DNA of 14,272 nucleotides from Nephromyces sp. MM_2019 (lineage: Eukaryota; Apicomplexa; Aconoidasida; Nephromycida), in assembly GCA_015657535.1 (NCBI GenBank), contig JADHZB010001996.1, forward strand, positions 1 to 14,272, given 5' to 3'. Positions 1-8,847 of this stretch are shown here, piece by piece. The notes below the pieces were generated by a model. That model was not told the origin of the DNA and did no database searches. It was given only the letters and a program-made list of their open reading frames with translations. Positions within the stretch are counted from its first letter, which is position 1; each line of letters opens with the position of its first letter. The position numbers were made by a program, and so were the translations under genes.

Positions 1-97
1 AGAAATTCAGAGAGATTCAGAAATTCAGAGAGATTCAGAGATTCAGAGAGAGAGAGCGAACAAGAGAGAGAGATTAAGAGATTCAGAGAGAGAGAAG
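1..97. repeat. Imperfect GATTCAGAGA repeat
   Basis: Tandem, degenerate copies of a roughly 10-bp unit GATTCAGAGA, grading into plain (GA)n around 47-73. It is cut by the window edge, so its full length is unknown. Confidence 0.8.
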
Positions 98-778
98 GGA
101 AGAAAACAGTGACAAAAACCAGAAAAAACCAATGAAAAGAGAAAAAAGCAAAAACATCAATCAAATCGAAAAATTTCACTCTGCTGTATGGGCAAAGTTC
201 TTCATCATATCGAAAAAAAACAGCGGACATTACAGAATCCAATAAAAAGCAAAAACAATCCACATTCTGACAAGCTCTATGTTCAATTCAGCTGCAGAAT
301 AAGCACACACTGAAGAAAAACTACCCAAAAACATCTTCAACAAACAAAAAACCACTAAAATTAGAACTTTTAAATCTTCTTTTCTGAAAAATTCTCAAAA
401 CAAGAAGAGAAAGGCTGCACATTAAAGAGGATGTAAACCTACAAAGATACCCCCCAAATTAGCCATAACATAAACGCAAATTTGAGTAATAAACAATTCT
501 AACATCCTCATATTTTTTCAGTAAAACTTATACTTTATGCTTTTCAATACTGAAATTTTCTATCCAAAAAGCAGTCGTGCTTGGACATCAAATTTACATC
601 TATAAAGGCAGTTAGGCATATAATATCTACTGATGGATAAAGACTAGAGATCCAAAGAAAAAACGCTGTTTCCTCATCAATCGGCTTGAAACTTGAAGAA
701 AACTTCAAAACATTAATATACAGGCCACACACACATATCTCTATATATAGTGCCTTATTCTTGCAACTTTTAACTAAC
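1..778 (-). other. ISY1 intron 2 or 3' flank; no exon recognised
   Basis: I see nothing recognisable on either strand. The 62-codon minus-strand frame at 544-732 starts from GTG and has no match to ISY1's next conserved block. The left edge is a GA-rich repeat, listed separately. The stretch is A-rich on the plus strand, so T-rich in the ISY1 sense, as expected for intron or 3' flank. Confidence 0.4.
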
Positions 779-923
779 CTGTAAGATCCTATCTTCCCAG
801 CGAGCCTTTTCTCTTAATAACTTATTTATTTCATCATTTAAATCACGGATTCTATGCTCACCTAAGCTCGCATTCTGAATCTTCCTTATCTCACTAGAGA
901 TTTCACGTATCACTTGCCCTCTC
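779..923 (-). CDS. ISY1: ISY1 pre-mRNA splicing factor, exon 2
   Basis: Second ISY1 exon, 145 nt. It starts after a good 3' splice site (CTGCAG, ending at 924). It encodes GQVIREISSEIRKIQ followed by GEHRIRDLNDEINKLLREK and ARWEDRILQ. The RIRDLNDEINKLLREK helix is the most conserved piece of the family. Exons 1+2 give 94 residues, against about 285 in human ISY1. At 778 the sequence is CAG|GTTAGT, a plausible donor in phase 0. If it is used, the next exon should begin with the family's LGGP-(D/N)-Y block; I do not find that on the minus strand between 1 and 778, so it would lie beyond the window. If it is not used, the frame ends two codons later (VS, then TAA at 772-770), giving a 96-residue ISY1 reduced to its N-terminal domain. 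Both remain open. Confidence 0.92.
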
Positions 924-1065
924 CTGCAGAAAAATGAAGAGTATGCCCCTAAAATACGCTAGTCTATCCTTAGTGTTTGAGAGCAGTATATTAGCACTTG
1001 GAAACCCATAAAAATTGTAAATACTGTGAGAAAATGAAGCCTCAATTACCATGATTTTGGTCTTC

Positions 1066-1403
1066 AACGTCAACACACACACACAGAGGCTTAATATTGA
1101 AGGCCTCTCTTTAACGTCAAACACACACAGAGGCTTAATATTGAAGGCCTCTCTTTAACGTCAACACACACACACAGAGGCTTAATATTGAAGGCCTCTC
1201 TTTAACGTCAAACACACACAGAGGCTTAATATTGAAGGCCTCTCTTTAACGTCAACACACACACACAGAGGCTTAATATTGAAGGCCTCTCTTTAACGTC
1301 AAACACACACAGAGGCTTAATATTGAAGGCCTCTCTTTAACGTCAACACACACACACAGAGGCTTAATATTGAAGGCCTCTCTTTAACGTCAAACACACA
1401 CAC
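1066..1403. repeat. Dimeric 47/44-bp minisatellite in ISY1 intron 1
   Basis: The marker AACGTCAA begins at 1066, 1113, 1157, 1204, 1248, 1295, 1339 and 1386. Spacing alternates strictly 47, 44, 47, 44, 47, 44, 47. The long form has GTCAACACACACACACAG and the short form GTCAAACACACACAG; the rest of the unit is the same in every copy. So the true repeat is a 91-bp dimer present about 3.5 times, near-perfect and probably young. Each unit contains AGAGGC and GCCTCT around an AT-rich loop, so every copy can fold into a small hairpin. The last copy decays after 1403. Confidence 0.95.
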
Positions 1404-1609
1404 GCTCAATGTTGAGTCCACGAGATAGAGAAAAGAGCATCAGCAATGAAATCTTCATATGAAATTCGTTGGTATCTCCAAGTATTAAGGCATACCGGAG
1501 TTCATATATAGCAGTTTAAAGCAGGAACACACACATGGCAGCAACACTAAAAAGTAGATGCACAAATTTGCCAGCAAACATCCGCTGCAGTACGGAAGAT
1601 TCAAAAAAC

Positions 1610-1790
1610 CCAACACACACACACACAACTGACAAACTCAATTCACACACTTCATATACACCAAACCAAACAAACACACACACACACAACTGATAAACTC
1701 AATTCACACACTTCATATACACTAAACCAAACAAACACACATACACACTACTGATAAACTCAATTCACACACTCCCATCCTCATATCGCA
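1610..1790. repeat. 61-bp tandem repeat, about 2.7 copies, CA-rich
   Basis: The anchor ACTGA(C/T)AAACTCAATTC recurs near 1628, 1689 and 1750, a 61-bp period. Each unit also contains CTTCATATACAC and ACCAAACAAACACAC followed by a short CA run of differing length. The third copy is truncated. It lies in ISY1 intron 1, just downstream of the 5' splice site. Confidence 0.85.
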
Positions 1791-1800
1791 CACACATTAC

Positions 1801-1937
1801 CATCTTTCTGCATGCTTTAACTCTGTACATTCCTGAATGTCACGAGGACGCTTCACTGGCAGGCCCTTGGCAACATTGCTTTTCATAGTCAGCCATTTGT
1901 TTAACATAGTATTTGCCTTCTCCGAATTCCGCGCCAT
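1801..1937 (-). CDS. ISY1: ISY1 pre-mRNA splicing factor, exon 1 (N-terminus)
   Basis: First coding exon of the spliceosome component ISY1 (NTC-associated, nuclear; it sits near the catalytic core and helps the first splicing step). The ATG at 1937 opens with MARNSEKA, the family's signature N-terminus. Next comes MLNKWLTMK, a basic KRP stretch and CTELKHAERW, matching the family's order of conserved blocks. The exon gives 45 codons plus two bases (TG). The 5' splice site is GTAATG at 1800, and reading on would hit TAA at once. The split Trp46 codon is completed by the first G of the exon at 923, giving W-R-G-Q-V-I-R-E-I, exactly the family's next block. The same frame is open upstream of 1937, but MARN marks the start. 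I am very sure of identity and boundaries; expression is untested. Confidence 0.93.
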
Positions 1938-2053
1938 TTTGTGGGTGCAGATTAGAGATAAAACTGAGGCCCTTGCCGATACTCTAGTTACTGGTTTGCC
2001 AGTGGGGGTGGAGTGGAGGTGAAAACATACACACAAAAGACTCAAACACAGAG
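1938..2053. promoter_or_regulatory. Short divergent intergenic spacer (possible shared promoter)
   Basis: 116 nt separate the ISY1 ATG (minus, 1937) from the candidate plus-strand ATG at 2054. If both genes are real, their promoters must overlap here. I see no TATA box or named element; there is a G-rich patch at about 2002-2019. The call rests on position only. Confidence 0.3.
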
Positions 2054-2592
2054 ATGAAAGTGGTGAAAAGACCAGTCAGTTTGAGGGAGGAGAGTCTAAG
2101 AAACGAAGGAATCGATCCTTATACCGACTGGATAAAGCGGTAGGGGATAGCTTAGAGGTTAGCATACTACAGAAGGAGGAGGATCAATAGAGGACTGCAG
2201 ATATTTCGCGCTTTTATTAAATTTGGGGAATATAGATATATAGGAACTTCAGTTAGGCGGTGAAATCAAAGGATTGCCAGTAGCTCAGAGAGTGGAATGC
2301 CAAAGAAGAAGAAGGAGATGAAGAAGATGAAGATAAAGAAGACGCAGAGCAAGAAGATGAAGAAAATGATGATGAAGATTGCAAAAAAATTTGTCAAAAT
2401 ATTTGCAAAGTATTCCAACAGAGAGGAAAAGTAGAAGATGAAGAAAATGATGATGAAGCTTGCAAAAAAGTTTGTCAAAATTTCACAAAGTATATCAACA
2501 GAAAGGAAAATGACAAGAAGAAGACGAACAAGGAAAATAACCAGAATAACAAGAAGAAGATAGCAAACAAAAGTCTACCAAATCATCCCTAA
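2054..2592 (+). CDS. Candidate gene, acidic Cys-containing tail; function unknown
   Basis: Not recognised. Exon 1 (2054-2139) begins MKVVKRPVSLREESLRNEG and continues IDPYTDWIKR before TAG. A 33-nt GT-AG interval (2140-2172) would join it to a basic segment, INRGLQIFRAFIKFGEYRYI (within 2173-2251). A 32-nt interval (2252-2283) would then lead to a 102-codon frame ending at TAA 2590-2592. That last exon is rich in Asp/Glu, contains two EDEENDDE-x-CKK-x-CQN blocks (from 2353 and 2434), and ends Lys/Asn-rich. In favour: position 116 nt from ISY1 in divergent orientation, and a long open last exon. Against: such short introns are inferred, GA-rich DNA is stop-poor anyway, and the two internal copies differ by a 1-nt indel. 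An alternative splice gives a Lys/Met-rich frame instead. The hydrophobic minus-strand frame at 2266-2478 is its shadow. Confidence 0.35.
2353..2505. repeat. 80/81-bp tandem duplication in GA-rich DNA
   Basis: Two copies start at GAAGATGAAGAAAATG (2353 and 2434). The left ends are 81 nt apart, but the CAACAG near the right end is 80 nt apart (2416 and 2496), so there is a 1-nt indel between copies. A few substitutions separate them. Confidence 0.85.
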
Positions 2593-3671
2593 AGAGTAGC
2601 CCTTCAACAAGTGGCATAGCAGCCGCCTGATCTTAAACAAGCATTGGACTCATCTTCAAAATCAAATGCTACTAAAACATCATTTTTCAAAAAATCTGAG
2701 GATTACTAGGCAAAATCCACGCAAACACTCCCATATATAAAAGCCAAAACAAATAATTCAATCGATTTTTTCAACCGGTAGATACCCAGAGACAGATCAG
2801 AACAATAGCAAAAGCGCTGCTCTTTTAGAGCAAGGGAGAGAGAGAAGCCCGCTCTATATCTGTAGATTTACGCTATTCAGCACATCTACTACCTCATGGG
2901 ATTGATTTAGGTATTTTTCACAACTTACAGCCTCTCCCAATGAATAGAGAGCTCAAATCTGCTGATTACAAATGCTTCTAGCGTTATTAATACGCGCTTT
3001 TTGATTGCTAGTGTGTTGCGAAATTCCATCATCTTCTTCAGTGTATTACAACACACACGCACGCTAGCATACACGATGATACTTGAGGATAGGCCTAGTG
3101 TGTGTTTCACACCCTAGCTGGCTCTATGATGTTGCTTTTGTATAGCAATGCACACACAATGCTTGATGCCGGCAGTTTGCTATTAATATATCCCGTTGAA
3201 AAATGGGTATTCTTTGAGTATTATGTAGGTTCATTGAAAGCTTTAACTAGCACCATTATTGGAGCTTCGCTTAGCAGTAGTTAGCTATATCAGCTAGTGA
3301 TCAATCATTGTAATGCTCTTGCCCTTTGATGGTGTGTGGAAGTTGTATGGAGTGAGAGATGGGAGGGTACGACGCTGATGATTAGCTCTCCTCTGCTTGC
3401 TATTGACGATTTCGATGCTGAACAATGATAGAGCTTCCATGTAGGTACACCACCTCCCTCTTCTCCATAGCAACTTATGCTACAAAGGGCTGGATGTGCT
3501 AAAAGCTTGGAAAGTGATGAACTGCAGGCTGTGCTAGATGTCTATATCTGTCATACCCCGCCGAAATGATTGAAACTGTGTGATGTGCAGGGTTTGCCCA
3601 AAAATTGCAATTTTATAGGAAATCCTACCCAAACTGATGAGTAAAGGCAGGTTAGAGCGATTGTTTCAAGA

Positions 3672-3790
3672 AACACACACCAATTCACACACACCAATTC
3701 ACACACACCAATTCACACACACCAATTCACACACACCAATTCACACACACCAATTCACACACACCAATTCACACACACCAATTCACACAC
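3672..3790. repeat. Perfect 14-bp tandem array, 8 copies
   Basis: CAATTCACACACAC repeats with exact 14-bp period: CAATTC starts at 3681, 3695, 3709, 3723, 3737, 3751, 3765 and 3779. There are no visible substitutions between copies, which points to recent expansion or ongoing slippage. It sits in non-coding sequence. Confidence 0.95.
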
Positions 3791-4205
3791 TGCTTAATGA
3801 AGAAACTGCCTAAAATAAGATGAGAACATTGTTCCTATTCTCTGAAAAAATCTTATATTATCACTTTTTTATAGCTAAAATGTCGTTTGGTACAGAAAAC
3901 CCTCTACTTTGCTCACTTCTAGATTCATTATATATACTATTTCCCCATATATCATATCCCTTTTAGCACCCTAAGCAGTGCTGGAATTGGTTCTTTCGGT
4001 ATATATCTTTTGCTGCAAGAATGTGTGCTATGTATTATATCCTCTAAAAAATGCATAGGAACAAGTGTATCAGCGAAGTTCTGGGCGCTTTACAAAGCTG
4101 ATTGGGTAATTGGAAATCCTCCGAGTGAAGGCCGCGCCCCTGGAGAGTTTTGCTCAGTCCAGGCTTCAAGAGACTGCTTATAGCACGTCATCTATCATGG
4201 AGGAA

Positions 4206-4228
4206 ATGCCCATTGATAAGATGGGCAT
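4206..4228. other. Hairpin, 8-bp perfect stem
   Basis: ATGCCCAT (4206-4213) and ATGGGCAT (4221-4228) are exact reverse complements around the 7-nt loop TGATAAG. No T-run follows on the plus strand. Its role is unknown. Confidence 0.6.
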
Positions 4229-4681
4229 AGGAAATCAAAGGCAAACAAATTCATCAAAAAGCTTGTTTTATTAGGCTTTTTCTACTTTTAAGCATCAAAT
4301 CTTTTTGGGTTATGAGAAATATGGGATGCTATATTCTGTGGAATATCCTTTAATACTTTATGAGAGTACTTTAGGGTACGTAATATGATGATATGCACAC
4401 ACGCAATGGGTGAGAAGCATGGTGATATATATGCACACACACAATCGGCAACAAACCTAACAGCATACGCACACACATGGGTTATCAAGGCTAACACAAC
4501 ATATACGCACACAATAATTCACAAAAATGATGAAAAACTCGCACGCATGAAGCTTCAGCATGCCACATCTCCCGTTTTCTTGATAAACTACTTTTCGTCA
4601 TCTTTTTTAGGTTCTATAGAATATACTATTTCATCCAAACAAAAACACACACTGTGCTTTTGCTTCCAGTTCTACCAGTCA

Positions 4682-6058
4682 CTAGAGTGTGCGCTTTTCC
4701 ATCATCTTAAAGCGTAAGGCTCTAATTCTCGGTCTTTTGAGATATCCACGATCTCTTACTAGCTTCGTCAAAGCGATACGAAATCGGACCGTAGCCTGCA
4801 TCATATGCTCAATGAACCCCTCAGAAGCATTCAACACACGGCACACCAGGCTAAGCGTATCAGTCAACTTCTCTCGCACACAGAGAGGAAGAAAAATTCC
4901 ATTTTTTGCCGAAATTTCAACCCGTTTTGCTAGCTAAATGAGCAGCAGCAGCTTCTATATGTTTCTATAACAAATAGATGCTAAAAGACGCTTTTATTAA
5001 AGTCCTGTCGACACTCTGTCATCTCAAAACAAAGGTTCCCTATCATTGGGTGTGTGTTAACGTACTTTCGGACGGTGTGTGTGCTTCGCTGAAGGTTTCA
5101 TGTGCATTCTTCAGTGCAGCTGTGTGTGTATGCTTCAGTGTAGCTGTGTGTGCATACTGCTCAATGGTTCCGCAGCGTTGATCAGGAAGGCAGGAACATC
5201 ATCTGCAGTATGCAATCGACAGGAAAGATAAAACTGCAGGATCAACGCAAGAAATGAGTATGAGCAGGCAGCAAACTGCAGTGAATGAGAGGATTCAATC
5301 ATTAGCTCTTCCAACTAGCCCTCATAGAGCTTCCTCCGGTTTTACACCCCCATTCTCATACTTTTCCCATGGCCTATCATCTTCATTGCGTTTTAATGAG
5401 GAAAAACCACGAAGACCATTATGTTCCACGATATGAAGCGGCCTGATTAGGCAGTCTCAACTTCGATGATCTTCTTCATAATATACACACACCAATACAC
5501 ACACCAGCTGGTGGTGCACATATTGTGCGTGCACCAAAAGCACTGCAGCCCTTAGACATCCTTCAAATGTTGAGCCAGCCAACTGGTCAATTCGGCACCA
5601 CTTTGTTACACACAAAAACGACTGAAAAGGCAACTTTTGTATATCCACGGTTTTTATCTAAAACTGGTTGAATTACAGAGGAAAATGAAGGATCCGCAAC
5701 ACACACCCCTGTTTATAGTTGCTAGATACCAAAAACAAGAGCTAGGATACGCATATGCCAAGAACCCCTTACTTGCTGTGAAAACGCCTAATGCTGCTTT
5801 TGTGTGTAACGACAGACATTCCACACACAAAAAGTGAGAGCTTGAAGATCAGCGACTTTGAGAGAGCCACGAGAAAACCATGGCAAACATGAAAGAGGGA
5901 AAAAGAGTGGCAATGCGTGCAAAAAACGATTCTTCAGGCTTTAAAAACTGATAAACCAAGGGGTTTTCGTTTAGCAGGGGCAGCAAGACCTTCTTCTTCC
6001 TGTTTCTTCCTGCTGCTTCTCCCTCTTCCTGCTTCTTCTCCCTCCTCTTCTTCTTCAT
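4682..6058 (-). CDS. Tentative multi-exon gene model, function unknown
   Basis: Not recognised, and speculative. The longest pieces are a frame from ATG 6058 to 5871 (Lys/Glu-rich start, then NENPLVYQFLKPEESF and FFARIATLFPSFMFAM) and a helical C-terminal frame at 4929-4682 containing REKLTDTLSLVCRVLNASEG and ending at TAG. Between them, open stretches in changing frames can be joined by GT-AG intervals: 5870-5841, 5700-5664, 5613-5583, 5488-5456, 5345-5315 (30-37 nt each) and 5157-4930 (228 nt). The result is a 328-residue chain, with segments such as CLIRPLHIVEHNGLRGFSSL. Total phase adds up, but each junction was chosen to keep the frame open, which chance often allows. The plus-strand frames at 4689-4937, 5254-5436 and 5637-5837 compete. 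The N-terminal Lys/Glu run comes from a simple CTT-rich tract (5990-6062). Confidence 0.2.
5110..5157. repeat. 24-bp direct duplication with TG core
   Basis: TTCAGTG(C/T)AGCTGTGTGTG recurs at 5110 and 5134, period 24. It is a small two-copy unit around a TG run. Confidence 0.7.
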
Positions 6059-6062
6059 TTTT
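5990..6062. repeat. CTT/CCT polypyrimidine tract
   Basis: An almost uninterrupted C/T run on the plus strand made of TTC, TGC and CCT steps. On the minus strand it reads as a Lys/Glu/Arg-rich frame. A coding role is possible but not required. Confidence 0.7.
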
Positions 6063-8108
6063 TACAGAAAAAGAGGGAAGAAAACAACTAAAATAGTGAC
6101 ATTACCGAGAGTATGTGGCAGGAAAAGTCAGAGACTGTTTCAGCAGAAATAGCCTCACTGTAGTTGCAAATATGAAATTTATCACACTGGGAAAAGCACC
6201 TCTTTTTTAAAAGAGAGATTGGTATAAGTAGTAGTATACAGAGGATTATATGTATGCGAAGAACTGCAGGCTAGAAATGCAGCGATTTCGCATCTTCATG
6301 CAGCCTGTAGGCCAAAAAAAGACCATCTTCAAGCAGCATCATCTAAAACCCCAAAAGCATCACCATATAGAACTTCCAGAGATTAGATATTGCAGGACAT
6401 CAACTTTGCAGCTGCTGCAAAAACTGCATCAAAAAGATGAAACCCTCATGAATTCTTCAAGTCAAAGAATCAAGATCTTTTCGTGCTGGCAGCTCCAGTA
6501 AGGCGAAAAGTAAACCCGAAAAAATTGCACTACCAAAATAGAGCCATACATAGCCGCTAGAAATCACAGGGGAGTCATTTTCAACGTGGCTAATATGCTG
6601 CTCTCTTGCTCAAGAATGATGCTTAAAGTGGACCGGTGCACACTAAAAAACAAAAGAAACTCAGCAAAAGAGAAAAAATGGCAAAAAAAGCAATGAAATT
6701 CTTGTTCGAAGGGTGGTTTCTTAGGTGTATGTACACTCGTGTACACACATACAAAAAACATATATAAATGAGCTGTTATTCCCTGCCAACTTCTCGTATG
6801 AGTGGGAGGAAGAACCATTACTTTTTTGAGATTCCACACAAACACCATTATTGTAAACCAACAATAAAGCAGTCAGTTCACACATGCGCATACCCAGAAA
6901 AGAGTCTAGGCGAAACATGATAAATCAATCTGCACACATCATTCTGCAAATCCTCATAAATTACAAAGACTATAGAGGGCAGCAGTCTTGAAGAAGTTAG
7001 ATGAAAATGAGCGTGTGTGAAGTCGCCGTAAGTATACCTCAAGCTTGCAAGTATCGCGATAGGAACACTAAAAAAATGAAATCAGGTGGAATGAATAGCA
7101 GAAAGACGGCAGCCATATCTCAAGGATGATTTAATGCTTCAATTAAACACACAATCCATGAAGATGTGTGTTGATCATCTTGACTACTTTAACAAAGCAC
7201 ACAAAACAGGCACTTTGGGTGAAACGGGTGAGAAAAGTGAAATTCTTGAATGTATAAATTTCAATCCTAAAAGCATCACTTTTTCAAAGATCTCATGCAA
7301 TACAAGCCCAAAATCATTGAAGATTTTAGATATCTCTAAATAGTCTGTTAGTTAAATACACTAGGCAACAACTTGCTCACGAAAAAGACTACAAGAGGCT
7401 GCTAAAACTGATTAAACCAGCAGTGCCCACAAAACAGCAGCGAAACGATGGAGACACACCTACAACGTAAGAAACTTCAAATTTGGCAGCAAAATCAGGC
7501 TCTTCAACACGAGAATAACCCAAATACCACCAAAACAACACAAAATGAGGCTTTTTTGCATAATAAAACCACAAAATAAGGTTTGTCTTCACATGTGTAT
7601 TCTTCATGACTATTCCCTTTAAGTTCGCTCCAATATTCGCAGCAGAGCAGCTGTTTATTATACTACTAGCAAAAAAAAAGCCGTCATCACTCTTAAGCGA
7701 TGAACTATCACAGATGTATATACACCGTATATAGCACAATCATGAAGCACGCTGCCTCTTCAGTAAAAGTTTTCAGGTGATTCTTCTCTTCAAAAGAGGC
7801 AAGGGGCTAAACGTCTGCACTATGTGCTGCTGTTTTGGCACTATCCTTACCCCTATCACCGAGAGACAGCTATCATGAGGACTGCCACACACACAGGGCA
7901 GGCACGGCTGAGCAAGCAGATAAGCAGCAACCTCACACTCTGCAATACTTGCTCTATAATCAAACACTGCGTCGCCAATTAGTATCTCTTAACAGATGCT
8001 AGTATAGTGATGCAATTTATACTCGAAGACAGCATCTATAGGTTAACTAATATACCAGGCAAAGGCACTTAATGCATAGGCAATAAGCTGCGAGGGGGGG
8101 ATTATTAG
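6059..8108. other. No supported gene
   Basis: Only chance-sized frames. The most protein-like are on the minus strand: 7773-7967, with DYRASIAECEVAAYLLAQP, and 7389-7739, Trp/Phe-rich. They share a frame and are separated by two stops. I recognise neither. The plus-strand frames at 6250-6501 and 7134-7343 are His/Lys- and Ser-rich and unremarkable. Short CA runs occur throughout. Confidence 0.35.
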
Positions 8109-8813
8109 CAGGAGGATGAAAAGGAGGAGGATGACGAAAAAGATGATGAAGATGATGAAGATGAAGAAAGAGAAGGTGAAGATGATGAAAGAGAAGGTGA
8201 AGATGAAGATGAAGATGATGAAGATGATGAAGATGATGAAGATGATGAAGATGAAGAAAGAGAAGGTGAAGATGATGAAAGAGAAGATGATGAAGATGAT
8301 GAAGATGAAGAAAGAGAAGGTGAAGATGACGAAAGAGAAGGTGAAGATGATGAAAGAGAAGATGAAGATGATGAAGATGAAGATGAAGATGAAGATGAAG
8401 ATGATGAAGATGATGATGACGAAAGAGAAGATGATGAAGATGAAGATAACGAAAGAGAAGATGAAGATGATGAAAGAGAAGATGAAGATGATGAAGATGA
8501 AGATGATGAAGATAACGAAAGAGAAGATGAAGATGATGAAGATGAAGATGATGATAACGAAAGAGAAGATGAAGATGATGAATATAACGAAAGAGAAGAT
8601 GAAGATAACGAAAGAGAAGATGAAGATGATGAAAGAGAAGATGAAGATGAAGATGAAGATGAAGATGATGAAGATGATGATAACGAAAGAGAAGATGAAG
8701 ATGATGAAGATAACGAAAGAGAAGATGAAGATAACGAAAGAGAAGATGAAGATAACGAAAGAGAAGATGAAGATGATGAAAAAGAAGATGAAGATGACGA
8801 AAAAGCACAAGAA
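8109..8813. repeat. About 700-bp GAN-triplet array (GAA/GAT/GAC with AGA, AAC)
   Basis: Continuous runs of GATGAAGAT, GAAAGAGAAG and AACGAAAGAGAAG units. The triplet register never breaks: two plus frames and two minus frames stay open end to end. That is why large F/I-rich and H/L-rich frames appear on the minus strand. Higher-order units change from left (GAAAGAGAAGGT) to right (AACGAAAGAGAA), as expected for a locally duplicating array. Confidence 0.95.
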
Positions 8814-8847
8814 GATTACCTAAGCATCAAAGCAACAGCAGAGTAAG
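8109..8847 (+). CDS. E/D/R-rich repeat protein, C-terminal exon (candidate)
   Basis: A stop-free plus-strand frame of about 245 codons built from GAA, GAT, GAG and AGA. The left half uses EREGEDDE-like units and the right half NEREDEDDE units. It leaves the array as EKAQEDYLSIKATAE and stops at TAA (8845-8847). I chose this frame over the Lys/Met frame (ATG 8116, which ends soon after the array) because it runs further into unique sequence and such acidic tails are common. A TAG at 8106-8108 directly precedes it, so the exon would start at the 3' splice site ATTATTAG or the following CAG. Upstream in the same frame, ATG 8010 opens MQFILEDSIYRLTNIPGKGT and then meets TAA; I find no phase-matched donor to join them. 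Triplet DNA of this kind is open by composition, so coding is plausible, not shown. Confidence 0.35.

Larger units (their letters stand above)
924..1800 (-). other. ISY1 intron 1, repeat-filled
   Basis: This 877-nt interval is bounded by GTAATG (1800) and CTGCAG (924) and is demanded by the ISY1 protein match on both sides. The first bases after the donor are already a TG run. It contains a 61-bp tandem repeat (about 1610-1790) and a 47/44-bp minisatellite (1066-1403). I see no further exon in it. Confidence 0.88.
2593..4681. other. No supported gene; repeats and scattered short frames
   Basis: Contains the 14-bp array and a hairpin (listed separately), and a few 60-110-codon frames on both strands (for example plus 3102-3284, plus 4385-4717, minus 4288-4512). 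None matches a family I know, and several are seeded by CA/TG runs. A less AT-rich patch at 4080-4260 is open in several frames at once. It could hold an exon, but I cannot choose a frame. Confidence 0.4.

Noticed and set aside
2266..2478. Hydrophobic 70-codon minus-strand frame
   Set aside because: Shadow of the GA-rich acidic segment on the other strand.
4689..4937. Plus-strand frame with a faint kinesin-like look (NRTVACIICSMNPSE)
   Set aside because: No P-loop or switch motifs nearby, the match is short and loose, and it overlaps a minus-strand frame that looks at least as good.
8043..8810. Two long minus-strand frames (255 and 253 codons), Phe/Ile-rich and His/Leu-rich
   Set aside because: They are mirror readings of the GAN triplet array; such sequence has no stops in these frames whatever its function.
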